Shown here piece after piece: positions 27,611-36,131 of a stretch of DNA of 64,000 bases. Origin of the DNA: Lysobacteraceae bacterium 2PB. Its GTDB lineage: Bacteria; Pseudomonadota; Gammaproteobacteria; Xanthomonadales; Xanthomonadaceae. The first letter of the stretch is position 1, and each line of letters begins with the position of its first letter. The stretch is from NCBI GenBank assembly GCA_005502915.1, contig SCMT01000001.1, positions 124,001 through 188,000 of the forward strand. Reading direction: 5' to 3'. The notes under the pieces were generated by a model, which saw only the letters and a list, made by a program, of their open reading frames with translations, was not told the DNA's origin and did no database searches. Position numbers and translations under genes: made by a program.

Positions 27611-28768
27611 ATGCGCATCCTGATCGTCACCTCGCAATTCCCGATCGCCGGCGAACCCAATCGCGGACGCCCGATCCACCAGACGGTCCGGGCCCTGTCG
27701 ACGCTGGCCGAAGTCCGCGTGCTCAGCCCGGTGGCGCGCTATCCGAGCTGGGCCATGCCGCGCAGCTACCTCTATCGGGCGTCCGACCCGGATTTCCGGG
27801 TCCCCGGCTGCGACGTGCGCTACGTCGGCTATCCGGCGCTGCCCGCCGTCAGCCGGCCGTACAACGGCTGGCTCTGCTCGCGCGCCCTGCACGCTCCGCT
27901 GCGCGAATTCGCGCCGGACGTGGTGCTGTCCTACTGGCTCTATCCCGATGCCTTCGGCGCCATGCTGGCCGCGCGCCGCGCCGGCCTGCCGCTGGTGGTG
28001 GGCGCGCGCGGCTCCGACCTGCGCGTGCGCGATGCGATCAGCCGGCACCTCACCCGCCCCGTCCTCCAGGCCGCACAGCGCATCCTGGTGGTGAGCGAGG
28101 ATCTCGGCCGCGTCGCGGTGCGCGATTACGGCGCCGACGCGGCGAAGATCCGCGCGATCCCCAACGGCTGCGATGCCACGATCTTCCACCCCCGGCCGCA
28201 GGGCGACGCGCGCGCCGCGCTCGGCCTGGACAGCGGCGTGCCGCTGATCGCGTATGTCGGTCGCCTCGTCCCGGAAAAGGGCCTGCGCGAACTGCTCGAC
28301 GCGACCGCCGCGCTCGCACAGCGCCTGCCCGGGCTGCAGCTGGCGCTGGTCGGCGAGGGTCCGATGCGCGCCGAGCTGGAGGCGAGGATCGCCGCGATGC
28401 CGGGGGTGCGCGTGCACCTGCCCGGCGCGCAGGGGCCGCAGGAGGTCGCGCGCTGGATGGCGGCTTCGGACCTGGTCACCCTGCCGAGCTATTCGGAAGG
28501 CCATCCCAACGTGCTGGTCGAGGCCCTGGCCTGCGGTCGCCCGGTGGTCGCGACCCCGGTCGGCGGCATCCCGGAAGTGGTCGATACCGACTGCGGCCTC
28601 CTGGTCGCGGTGCGCGATGCCGCTGCGCTGGCCGAGGGTCTGGCGGCAGCACTGGGGCGCGGCTGGGACGAAGGCGCGCTGTCGAGGCGCTTCTCGCGTG
28701 GCTGGGATGCCGTGGCCGCCGACACCCTGCGGGCGTGCGAGGAAGCGGTGACGGCATCGAAACGCTGA
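27611..28768 (+). CDS. Glycosyltransferase family 4
   Basis: GT-B fold retaining glycosyltransferase, 385 residues, cytoplasmic. N-terminal half has RILIVTSQFPIAGEPNRGRPIHQ and VVGARGSDLRV; C-terminal half has YVGRLVPEKGL, LVGEGPMR, and the nucleotide-sugar motif EGHPNVLVEALACGRPVV (E...E pair). The sugar is not predictable. First plus-strand gene of the exopolysaccharide-type locus; gaps of 87 bp to asnB. Confidence 0.9.
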   Translation: MRILIVTSQFPIAGEPNRGRPIHQTVRALSTLAEVRVLSPVARYPSWAMPRSYLYRASDPDFRVPGCDVRYVGYPALPAVSRPYNGWLCSRALHAPLREFAPDVVLSYWLYPDAFGAMLAARRAGLPLVVGARGSDLRVRDAISRHLTRPVLQAAQRILVVSEDLGRVAVRDYGADAAKIRAIPNGCDATIFHPRPQGDARAALGLDSGVPLIAYVGRLVPEKGLRELLDATAALAQRLPGLQLALVGEGPMRAELEARIAAMPGVRVHLPGAQGPQEVARWMAASDLVTLPSYSEGHPNVLVEALACGRPVVATPVGGIPEVVDTDCGLLVAVRDAAALAEGLAAALGRGWDEGALSRRFSRGWDAVAADTLRACEEAVTASKR

Positions 28769-28855
28769 CCGCGCGACGCAGCGTGGCATGAGTCCGGCGT
28801 TTTCGACGTTGGATACCGACCGAGCAGGCAACGACAGAACAGGGGCCGTACCGAC

Positions 28856-30814
28856 GTGTGTGGAATCGCGGGATTCAGCGGGGCCGACGTGCACCCGGAC
28901 GAGGCGCACCCGCTGCTGCGGCGGATGATCCACACGCTGGCGCATCGCGGACCGGACGGCTTCGGCTTCCACGCCGCCGACGGCGTCGGCCTGGCGCATG
29001 CACGGCTGTCGATCATCGACCTGAGTACCGGCGACCAGCCGATCCACAATCCGTCGCGCACGGTCTGGACGGTGTTCAACGGCGAAATCTTCAACTACGT
29101 GGAACTGCGCCGCGAACTCGAAGCGGAGGGGCGCGTCTTCTACACGCAGTCCGATACCGAAGTGATCGTGCATCTGTACGACCGCGACGGCGACGACTTC
29201 GTGCAGCACCTCAACGGCCAGTTCGCGATCGCGCTGTGGGACGCGACCCGCCACCGCCTGCTGCTGGCACGCGACCGCGCCGGCATCCGTCCGCTGTACC
29301 TCGCCCGCGAGGCCGGCCGGCTGTGGTTCGCCTCGGAACCCAAGGCGCTGCTGGCGGCCCTGCCGCAGTGCGCGGTGCTGGACCCGCGCGGACTGGCCGA
29401 AACCTTCGCCACCTGGTCGCCGATCGAGCCGCACACGGTCTATCGCGGCATCGAGAGCCTGCCGCCCGGGCACCTGCTGGTACGCGAGGCCGACGGCCGC
29501 GAAACCCTGCGGCGCTGGTGGGACTGGACCTTCCCCGACGAGGCCGAGACCTCGCCGTCGCGCTTCCCGATGGATGTCGAGACGGCGACCGCCGAGCTGC
29601 GCGCGCTGCTGATCGATGCCGTGCGCCTGCAGCTGCGCGCCGACGTGCCGGTCGGTGCGTACCTGAGCGGCGGCCTGGATTCGTCGGGCATCGTCGCGAT
29701 GATCCGCGGGTTCACCGACACCCCGGTGCGCACGTTCTCGGTGGCGTTCGAGGACGGCGAGTTCGACGAAAGCGAACACCAGATGGCGATGGTGCGCCAT
29801 CTCGGCACCGACCACACCACGCTGCGCTGCACGCGCCGCGACATCGGCGAGGCTTTCCCGCGCCTCGTCCGCCACACCGAAACCCCGGTGCTGCGCACCG
29901 CGCCGGTGCCGCTGATGCTGCTGGCCGGCAGCGTGCGCGAACACGGCTACAAGGTCGTGCTGACCGGTGAAGGCGCCGACGAGGTGTTCGGCGGCTACGA
30001 CCTGTTCAAGGAAGCGAAGATCCGCCGCTTCTGGGCGCGGCAGCCGGACTCGCGCCTGCGGCCGCGCCTGCTCGAACGCCTGTACGGCTACCTGCCGAAT
30101 TCGCCGGTACGCAACCCCGCATTCGCCCAGACCTTCTTCGGCCAGGGCATGCAGCACCTGCATCGCCCGGTGTTCGCGCATGTGCCGCGCTGGACCACGT
30201 CGCAACGCGCGCTCGGCCTGCTCTCGCCCGAAATGCGCGCTGAAGTCGGCGCCTTCGACCCGCTCGACGCCTTCGAAGCGACGCTGCCGGCAGACATCGC
30301 GCGCTGGTCGCCGCTGGCGCGCGACCAGTACGTCGAGGCCAAGTCGCTGCTCTCGGGCTACCTGCTGTCCTCGCAGGGCGACCGCGTGGCGATGGCGCAC
30401 TCGATCGAAGGCCGCGTGCCCTACCTCGACCATCGCGTCATCGAATTCGCCAACCGCCTGCCGCCGAGCTGGAAGATCCGCGGCATGACCGAGAAATGGC
30501 TGCTGCGCCGCGCGCTGCGCGAGCTCCTGCCGGACGACATCCTGCAGCGCACCAAGCAACCGTACCGCGCGCCGGACAGCGCCAGCTTCTTCTTCGACGG
30601 CCAGCCGCTGGATTACGTCGCCGACCTGATGAGCGAAGCCAGCCTGCGCGAGGCGGGCTATTTCGACGCCGCCGCCGTCGGCAGGCTGTTCGACAAGTGC
30701 CGCGCCGGCCGCGCCACCGGCTTCGCCGACAACCAGGCCTTCGTCGGCGTGCTGTCGACGATGCTGGTCCACCGCAACCTGCGCGACGCCTCCGGCGCCG
30801 CCGCGCGCCACTGA
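28856..30814 (+). CDS. asnB: Asparagine synthetase (glutamine-hydrolysing)-like amidotransferase
   Basis: The 652 residues start with GTG-encoded Met then Cys: CGIAGFSG places the class II glutaminase nucleophile at residue 2. The synthetase half has YLSGGLDSSGIVAM (PP-loop SGGLDS) and LTGEGADEVFGGYDLF. Free asparagine synthesis is possible, but AsnB-like amidotransferases of this size are standard members of exosortase-A-associated EPS loci, where they are thought to amidate a sugar or acid. Context between GT4 and a methyltransferase favours the latter, by inference. Confidence 0.88.
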   Translation: MCGIAGFSGADVHPDEAHPLLRRMIHTLAHRGPDGFGFHAADGVGLAHARLSIIDLSTGDQPIHNPSRTVWTVFNGEIFNYVELRRELEAEGRVFYTQSDTEVIVHLYDRDGDDFVQHLNGQFAIALWDATRHRLLLARDRAGIRPLYLAREAGRLWFASEPKALLAALPQCAVLDPRGLAETFATWSPIEPHTVYRGIESLPPGHLLVREADGRETLRRWWDWTFPDEAETSPSRFPMDVETATAELRALLIDAVRLQLRADVPVGAYLSGGLDSSGIVAMIRGFTDTPVRTFSVAFEDGEFDESEHQMAMVRHLGTDHTTLRCTRRDIGEAFPRLVRHTETPVLRTAPVPLMLLAGSVREHGYKVVLTGEGADEVFGGYDLFKEAKIRRFWARQPDSRLRPRLLERLYGYLPNSPVRNPAFAQTFFGQGMQHLHRPVFAHVPRWTTSQRALGLLSPEMRAEVGAFDPLDAFEATLPADIARWSPLARDQYVEAKSLLSGYLLSSQGDRVAMAHSIEGRVPYLDHRVIEFANRLPPSWKIRGMTEKWLLRRALRELLPDDILQRTKQPYRAPDSASFFFDGQPLDYVADLMSEASLREAGYFDAAAVGRLFDKCRAGRATGFADNQAFVGVLSTMLVHRNLRDASGAAARH

Positions 30815-30835
30815 TCACACGGATACGCCAGCTCA

Positions 30836-31768
30836 ATGCACTGGAAACTGAAAGGACTGCTGCAGAAGACCCTGGGCGTGCTGCCTGCCGGCGAAACCCT
30901 GCACTACCGACTGCAGCGCCATCTCGGCGGCATGCGCAACCCGCGCCGCGAGATCGGCCTGAAGATCGACGACTGGGAAGGCATGGTGAAGCAGCTGCAC
31001 GGCGTCGGCGCGCGCATTCCCGGCGCGCGGCTGATGGAGATCGGCAGCGGCTGGTATCCGGCGCTGCCGCTGGCCTGCCACCTGGTCGGCGCCGCGCGCG
31101 TGCACACGGTCGACCTGAACCGACTGCTCAAGCCCGATCTGATGCGCCTGTGCATCGCGATGCTCGGCGAGCAGCTGCCGCGCCTGGCCGCCACCTGCGA
31201 CGTGGAGCTCGCCGAGGTCGAAGCCCGCTACGCGCGCCTGCGCGAGGCTGCGAACCACAGCGACGCCCCCGGCACGATCAGCGGCGGCGTCATCGACTAC
31301 CGCGCGCCGGCCGACGCCGCCGCATCCGGGCTGCCGGACGGTTCGATCGACATCGTGTTTTCCAACAGCGTGCTCGAACACGTGCCGCCGGACGCCATCG
31401 CGCGCATCCACCGCGCCACCCGCAGCCTCGTCCGGCCCGGCGGCTGGATCTTCCACTCGGTGAACTGCGGCGACCACTACGCCTACGCCGACCGCAGCAT
31501 CCACCAGCTCAACTACCTGCAGTTCTCCGACGCGCAGTGGGCGTTCTGGAACAACCGCTTCCTCTACCAGAACCGCCTGCGCGCGCACCAGCTCGTGGAC
31601 GGCGCCCGCGACGCCGGCTTCGACATCGTCCTCGACACCTCGCACGCCCGGCCGCAGCGCCTGCAGCAGCTGCAGGCGATGGCCATCGCCGAGCAGTTCC
31701 GGCACATCGCCCCGGAAAAGCTGTGCATCACCACGGTGGACTTCATCGGGCGGAATCCGGGGGCGTGA
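30836..31768 (+). CDS. SAM-dependent methyltransferase of the polysaccharide locus
   Basis: A 310-residue methyltransferase. SAM-binding motif LMEIGSGWYPALPLACHLVG, then VHTVDLNRLL, and LPDGSIDIVFSNSVLEHVPPD followed by LVRPGGWIFHSVNCGDHY. The N-terminus (WKLKGLLQKTLGVLPAGETLHY) resembles methyltransferases often seen in O-antigen and EPS clusters. Lies 21 bp after asnB, same operon; followed by the inverted repeat at 31799. Confidence 0.82.
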   Translation: MHWKLKGLLQKTLGVLPAGETLHYRLQRHLGGMRNPRREIGLKIDDWEGMVKQLHGVGARIPGARLMEIGSGWYPALPLACHLVGAARVHTVDLNRLLKPDLMRLCIAMLGEQLPRLAATCDVELAEVEARYARLREAANHSDAPGTISGGVIDYRAPADAAASGLPDGSIDIVFSNSVLEHVPPDAIARIHRATRSLVRPGGWIFHSVNCGDHYAYADRSIHQLNYLQFSDAQWAFWNNRFLYQNRLRAHQLVDGARDAGFDIVLDTSHARPQRLQQLQAMAIAEQFRHIAPEKLCITTVDFIGRNPGA

Positions 31769-31798
31769 CCGGACACAGCCTCGCGGACCGGCTGATGC

Positions 31799-31895
31799 TG
31801 TCATCCCGGGCCACAGGCGAGGAACCTGTTGTTTCCTGCAGCTGAGTCCCGCTACCGAGGAAAAGCAGGTCCCTCGCCTGCGGCTCGGGATGACA
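31799..31895. repeat. Imperfect 40-bp inverted repeat of a dispersed family
   Basis: Starts TGTCATCCCGGGCC and ends GGCTCGGGATGACA; the arms pair over about 40 nt (CAGGCGAGG-ACCTG with CAGGT-CCTCGCCTG) with few mismatches. It lies between convergent stops and likely forms a strong hairpin in both transcripts. The right arm recurs at 56684-56719 and a partial relative at about 24299-24344. Confidence 0.8.
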
Positions 31896-31914
31896 CTTCA
31901 ACGCGGCGCGAACC

Positions 31915-33147
31915 TCAGCGCGCCGGACGGATCCGCAGCAGCTTGCCCTGCTCCGCGTCCACCAGCAGGTAGATCGCGCCGTCCGGGCCTTCGCGCACGT
32001 CGCGGATGCGGTCCTGGCGCGCGGCGAGCAGGCGTTCCTCGTGCACGACGCGGTCGCCGTCGAGTTCCAGGCGGATCAGCGCGGTCTTCGCCAGCGAGCC
32101 CAGCAGCAGGTTGCCCTTCCACTCGGGAATCGCCTTGCCGCTGTAGAACAGCATGCCGCTGAGCCCGGGCGAGACCTCCCAGACGTGGTGCGGCTGTTCC
32201 ATGCCCGGCGCCTCGCGGCCGGTGGAGCCCTTGATCGGCTCGCCGCTGTAGTCGACGCCATGCGTGATCACCGGCCAGCCGTAGTTGCGGCCGGCCTCGG
32301 GGATGTTCAGTTCGTCGCCGCCCATCGGCCCGTGCTCGCTGGTCCACAGCTTGCGCGTGACCGGATGCAACGCGGCGCCCTGCATGTTGCGATGGCCGAT
32401 CGACCAGATCTCGGGCCGCGCGCCCTCGCGCTTCACGAACGGGTTGTCCTCGGGGATGCGTCCGTCCGGCCAGATCCGCACCAGCTTGCCCTGCAGCGTG
32501 TCCAGCGACTGCACCGCGCTGTCGACGCGGTTGTCGCCCTGGGTGACGAACAGATGACCCTGGTCGTCGAACACCAGCCGCGAACCGACGTGGGTGCCGC
32601 TGGAGAGCTTGGGTTCCTGGCGGTAGACCACTTCGACATCCGTGAGGGCATCGCCTTCGAGCCTGCCGCGCGCCACCGCCGTGCCGCACTTGTTGCCGCG
32701 CAGGTTCGGCTCGGCGAACGACACGTAGACCAGCCTGTCCTCGGCGAAGGTCGGGGAGAGCACGACATCGAGCAGGCCGGCCTGGCCGTCGACATAGATC
32801 TCCGGCAGCCCGCCGATCGGCGCGGACACCGTGCCGTCGGCCGCGATCCGGCGCAGGCGGCCGGGCCGCTCGGTCACCAGCATGTCGCCGTCGGGCAGGA
32901 TCGCCAGCCCCCAGGGATGCTCGAGGCCCGTCACCAGTTCGCTGACCTCGATGCGCGTCTTTTCCGTGGCCTCGGCGACCGGGGCGGCATCGGGCGCGGC
33001 CTTGGGCGGCTCGCTCGGCGGCGTGGGCGCATCGGGCGCGCCGCAGGCCGACAGCCCGAGGGCCAGCGCGAGGGCGGGCACGAGGATGGAGAGGGGGCGT
33101 CGCGGTGCGCCGCGGAGGCGCGGGACGGCATCGGACTTCACGATCAT
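31915..33147 (-). CDS. PQQ-dependent aldose sugar dehydrogenase-like lipoprotein
   Basis: Periplasmic or outer-membrane six-bladed beta-propeller of the soluble glucose dehydrogenase/YliI family, oxidising aldoses with PQQ. 410 residues with a lipoprotein signal peptide (lipobox LSAC) and a Pro/Ala linker. Family marks: GLEHPWGLAILPDGDMLVTERPG, SGTHVGSRLVF, WSIGHRNMQGAALHP, WTSEHGPMGGDELN and a terminal RDVREGPDGAIYLL. It faces the opposite way inside the polysaccharide locus, so a link to that pathway is not shown. Confidence 0.9.
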   Translation of the reverse strand: MIVKSDAVPRLRGAPRRPLSILVPALALALGLSACGAPDAPTPPSEPPKAAPDAAPVAEATEKTRIEVSELVTGLEHPWGLAILPDGDMLVTERPGRLRRIAADGTVSAPIGGLPEIYVDGQAGLLDVVLSPTFAEDRLVYVSFAEPNLRGNKCGTAVARGRLEGDALTDVEVVYRQEPKLSSGTHVGSRLVFDDQGHLFVTQGDNRVDSAVQSLDTLQGKLVRIWPDGRIPEDNPFVKREGARPEIWSIGHRNMQGAALHPVTRKLWTSEHGPMGGDELNIPEAGRNYGWPVITHGVDYSGEPIKGSTGREAPGMEQPHHVWEVSPGLSGMLFYSGKAIPEWKGNLLLGSLAKTALIRLELDGDRVVHEERLLAARQDRIRDVREGPDGAIYLLVDAEQGKLLRIRPAR

Positions 33148-33338
33148 GGGCTGCGCTATCGATGCGATGGGTGGCGCGTTATCCTACCGGACGGTTCGCG
33201 GCATCGACCCGCACCGCCTCCGCTTCGCCCCATTCCGCACACCTCCGCACACACCCGGCCCCTACGCCATCGACGCGCCCCGGATTGGCCGTCGCCGGGC
33301 CTTTATTGCGTACAGAACCATCGACCAGGGGACTCCGC

Positions 33339-33587
33339 ATGTCGCATCGCCAGACCATCAAACGCTACATCCTCAAGAATTTCCTCTTTTCGGACGACGA
33401 GACCGCCATCGGCGACCAGGATTCCCTGGTGCGCGGCGGCGTGCTCGATTCCACCGGCATCTACGAACTGATCATGTTCGTGGAAGAAGAATTCAAGCTC
33501 TCCATCGCGCCGGAGGAAATGGTGCCCGAGAACTTCGACACCCTCGAATCGATGGATGCCTTCATCCAGCGCAAGCTCGCTGGCTGA
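33339..33587 (+). CDS. Stand-alone acyl carrier protein
   Basis: An 82-residue acidic carrier protein. The phosphopantetheine attachment site is Ser38 in GGVLDSTGIYELI, with the typical flanking helix and EEFKLSIAPEEM as helix III region. A strong ribosome site AGGGGAC precedes the ATG. It is the first gene of a four-gene run, 10 bp before an AMP-forming ligase, so it is probably loaded by that ligase rather than serving fatty acid synthesis. Short acidic carriers beside such ligases occur in exosortase-associated and O-antigen loci. Confidence 0.92.
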   Translation: MSHRQTIKRYILKNFLFSDDETAIGDQDSLVRGGVLDSTGIYELIMFVEEEFKLSIAPEEMVPENFDTLESMDAFIQRKLAG

Positions 33588-33597
33588 TTCCAACGCC

Positions 33598-35136
33598 ATG
33601 ACGTCGGTTCCCGCCCGCGTCGCCGCGATCGCAGCGCGCCATCCCGGCCGGACCGCGATCGTCGGCGACGACCGCCGCATCGATTACGCCGGTTTCTGGC
33701 GCGAGGCGCAGGCATTCGCCCACGCGCTGCGCGCGCGCGGACTGCAGCCGGGCGAGCGCGTGGCGATCCTGCTGCCGAACCGCATCGAAGCCGCCGTCGC
33801 CTGTTATGGCGCGTGGCTGGCCGGCGGCATCGCGGTGCCGCTCAATGCGCAGGCCCGCGAGCGCGATTTCCTCGCCTGGCTGGCGCATTGCGATGCCCGC
33901 CACGCCGTGTTCGAAACGCGGCACGGCGATGCGGTCGCGGCGATCGACGCCAGCGATGCGACACGCGCGCAGCCGATCGAACGCTGGGCGATCGATGGCG
34001 ACCATCCGCTGGCCGATGCCGCCGCATCGAATGCCGATGCGCCTGCATTCGATCCGACGCGCATCGCGGGCGACGATATCGCCTTGATCCTCTACACCTC
34101 CGGCACCACCGGCGCGCCGAAGGGCGTCACGCTCAGCCATGGCAACCTGCTCGCGAACGCCGATGCGGTGCTGCGCTACCTGGCGCTGGACGAACGCGAC
34201 AGCGTGCTGTCGATCCTCGCCTTCTACTACGCCTACGGCGCGTCCGTGCTGCACACCCACCTGATGTCCGGCGGCTGCGTGGTGCTGGCGCAGAACCTGC
34301 TGTTCCCGCACCTGCTGATGGACACGATCGCCCGCGAGCGCATCACCGGATTCTCCGGCGTGCCCTCGACGTTCGCGCTGCTGCTCGAACGGGTGAAGCT
34401 GGCGGACTACGACCTCTCTTCGCTGCGCTACCTCACCCAGGCCGGCGGCGCCATGAGTCCCGTGCTCACCCGACGTCTCCGCGCGGCGCTGCCGCATGCG
34501 CGCCTCTTCGTCATGTACGGCCAGACCGAGGCGACTTCGCGGCTGACGTATCTCCCGCCGGAGCGCCTGGACGAGAAGCTCGGCGCGGCCGGCATCCCCG
34601 TCGACGGCGTCGAGCTGCGCATCGTCCGCGAAGATGGCCACGACGCCGATATCGGCGAGACCGGCGAAGTGCGCGTGCGCGGCGCGAACGTGATGCGCGG
34701 CTACTGGAAGAACGACGACGCCACCGCCGCCGTGCTGGTCGACGGCTGGCTGCGTACCGGCGACCTCGGTCATCTCGATGCAGACGGCGTGCTGTGGCTC
34801 GCCGGTCGTCGCAGCGACATGATCAAGACCGGCGCGCACCGCGTGCATCCGGGCGACATCGAGGACGTCATCGCCGAAATCCCCGGCGTGAGCGAAGTCG
34901 CGGTGGTCGGCATCGACGACAGCGTGCTGGGCCAGGTCATCAAGGCCTTCGTGGTCGCACCGGGCCTGCCGCCGAACAGCGGCAACCACATCAAGGCCTA
35001 CTGCCGCGAACGCCTGGCCACCTACAAGATCCCGCGCGACATCGCCTTCGTCGCCGCGCTCCCGCGCACCGCCTCCGGCAAGATCCGCCGCGCCGCCCTC
35101 CTGGCCGCCCCCTTGGAATCCGACACCACCTCATGA
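33598..35136 (+). CDS. AMP-forming acyl-CoA/acyl-ACP ligase
   Basis: Adenylate-forming enzyme of 512 residues predicted to activate a carboxylic or amino acid and load the adjacent carrier protein. Core motifs: ILYTSGTTGAPKGVTLSH (P-loop, about 165-182), MYGQTEATSRLTYLP, GDLGHLDADGVLWLAGRRSDMIKTG, and the C-terminal catalytic Lys in ASGKIRRAAL. Size and context match the ligase family associated with exosortase A EPS loci. ATG 33598 chosen (10 bp after the ACP stop); the next gene overlaps its stop (ATGA). Substrate unknown. Confidence 0.9.
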   Translation: MTSVPARVAAIAARHPGRTAIVGDDRRIDYAGFWREAQAFAHALRARGLQPGERVAILLPNRIEAAVACYGAWLAGGIAVPLNAQARERDFLAWLAHCDARHAVFETRHGDAVAAIDASDATRAQPIERWAIDGDHPLADAAASNADAPAFDPTRIAGDDIALILYTSGTTGAPKGVTLSHGNLLANADAVLRYLALDERDSVLSILAFYYAYGASVLHTHLMSGGCVVLAQNLLFPHLLMDTIARERITGFSGVPSTFALLLERVKLADYDLSSLRYLTQAGGAMSPVLTRRLRAALPHARLFVMYGQTEATSRLTYLPPERLDEKLGAAGIPVDGVELRIVREDGHDADIGETGEVRVRGANVMRGYWKNDDATAAVLVDGWLRTGDLGHLDADGVLWLAGRRSDMIKTGAHRVHPGDIEDVIAEIPGVSEVAVVGIDDSVLGQVIKAFVVAPGLPPNSGNHIKAYCRERLATYKIPRDIAFVAALPRTASGKIRRAALLAAPLESDTTS

Positions 35137-36131
35137 ACGCCTCCGTACACGCGCCACTGGACTGGACCGTCCTCGACCTCGACTACGCTGCAGAAGCCGA
35201 ACGCATCGCCGCGCGGCTGCGCGACATCACCGCGCGCCAGCTGCGCCGACGCGGCCTGGTGGTCGCGATCTCCGGCGGCATCGACAGTTCGGCGAGCGTC
35301 GCGCTCGCCGTGCGCGCGCTGGGCCCGGAGCGCGTGTTCGGCCTGATCCTGCCCGAGCGCGATTCGTCCGACGACAGCGCCGCGCGCGCGACGATCCTCG
35401 CCCAGCATCTCGGCATCCGCACCGAGACCGTCGACATCGCGCCCGCGCTGGAGGCCATCGGCTGCTACCGCGCCCGCGATGCCGCGGTGCGCAACACCAT
35501 CCCCGAATACGGCGACGGCTGGAAGTTCAAGATCGTCATCGACGGCGGCCTGCAGGGCCGCTTCAACCGCTTCCGCCTGATCGCCGAAGCGCCCGACGGC
35601 ACGCCGCACGACCGCGACCTCGCGCTGGCCGACTACCTGACCATCGTCGCCGCGACCAACTTCAAGCAGCGCATCCGCAAGACGCTCGAATACTTCCACG
35701 CCGATCGCCTCAACTACGGCGTGGTCGGCACGCCGAACCGGCTGGAGTACGACCAGGGCTTCTTCGTGAAGAACGGCGACGGCTCGGCGGACGTCAAGCC
35801 CATCGCGCACCTGTACAAGTCGCAGGTCTACGGCATGGCGCGCCACCTCGGCCTGCCCGAGCGCGTCTGCGCGGCAGTGCCGACCACCGACACCTACAGC
35901 CTCGCGCAGGGCCAGGACGAGTTCTACTTCGCCCTGCCCTACCGGCAGATGGATCTCGCCCTCTACGCGCTCAACCACGACTACCCGGCCGCCGAGCTGG
36001 CCCGCGTGCTGGAGATCGAAGAAGTGCAGGCACACGCGATCTACGAAGACATCCGCAACAAGCGTCGCACCACGCAGTACATGCACCTCGCACCGGTCCT
36101 CGCGGTCGACGTCCCCGAAATCCACGCGTGA
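35133..36131 (+). CDS. nadE: NadE-like N-type ATP pyrophosphatase (NAD+ synthase family)
   Basis: The 332 residues carry the PP-loop SGGIDSSASVALAV (about 47-60) and the NadE signature GTPNRLEYDQGFFVKNGDG followed by DVKPIAHLYKSQV. E. coli NadE has about 275 residues; here an extra segment of roughly 45 residues lies at about 118-165 (from YGDGWKFKI to DRDLALADY) before the conserved NFKQRIRK helix. No glutaminase domain. Its place between an ACP ligase and a GNAT, sharing bases with both, suggests a role in amidation or ligation within the glycan pathway rather than housekeeping NAD synthesis; this is inference. Confidence 0.82.
   Translation: MNASVHAPLDWTVLDLDYAAEAERIAARLRDITARQLRRRGLVVAISGGIDSSASVALAVRALGPERVFGLILPERDSSDDSAARATILAQHLGIRTETVDIAPALEAIGCYRARDAAVRNTIPEYGDGWKFKIVIDGGLQGRFNRFRLIAEAPDGTPHDRDLALADYLTIVAATNFKQRIRKTLEYFHADRLNYGVVGTPNRLEYDQGFFVKNGDGSADVKPIAHLYKSQVYGMARHLGLPERVCAAVPTTDTYSLAQGQDEFYFALPYRQMDLALYALNHDYPAAELARVLEIEEVQAHAIYEDIRNKRRTTQYMHLAPVLAVDVPEIHA

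Noticed and set aside
27405-30811. Very long minus-strand frame under GT4 and asnB
   Set aside because: Antisense shadow of two well-supported genes; no conserved sequence in its translation.
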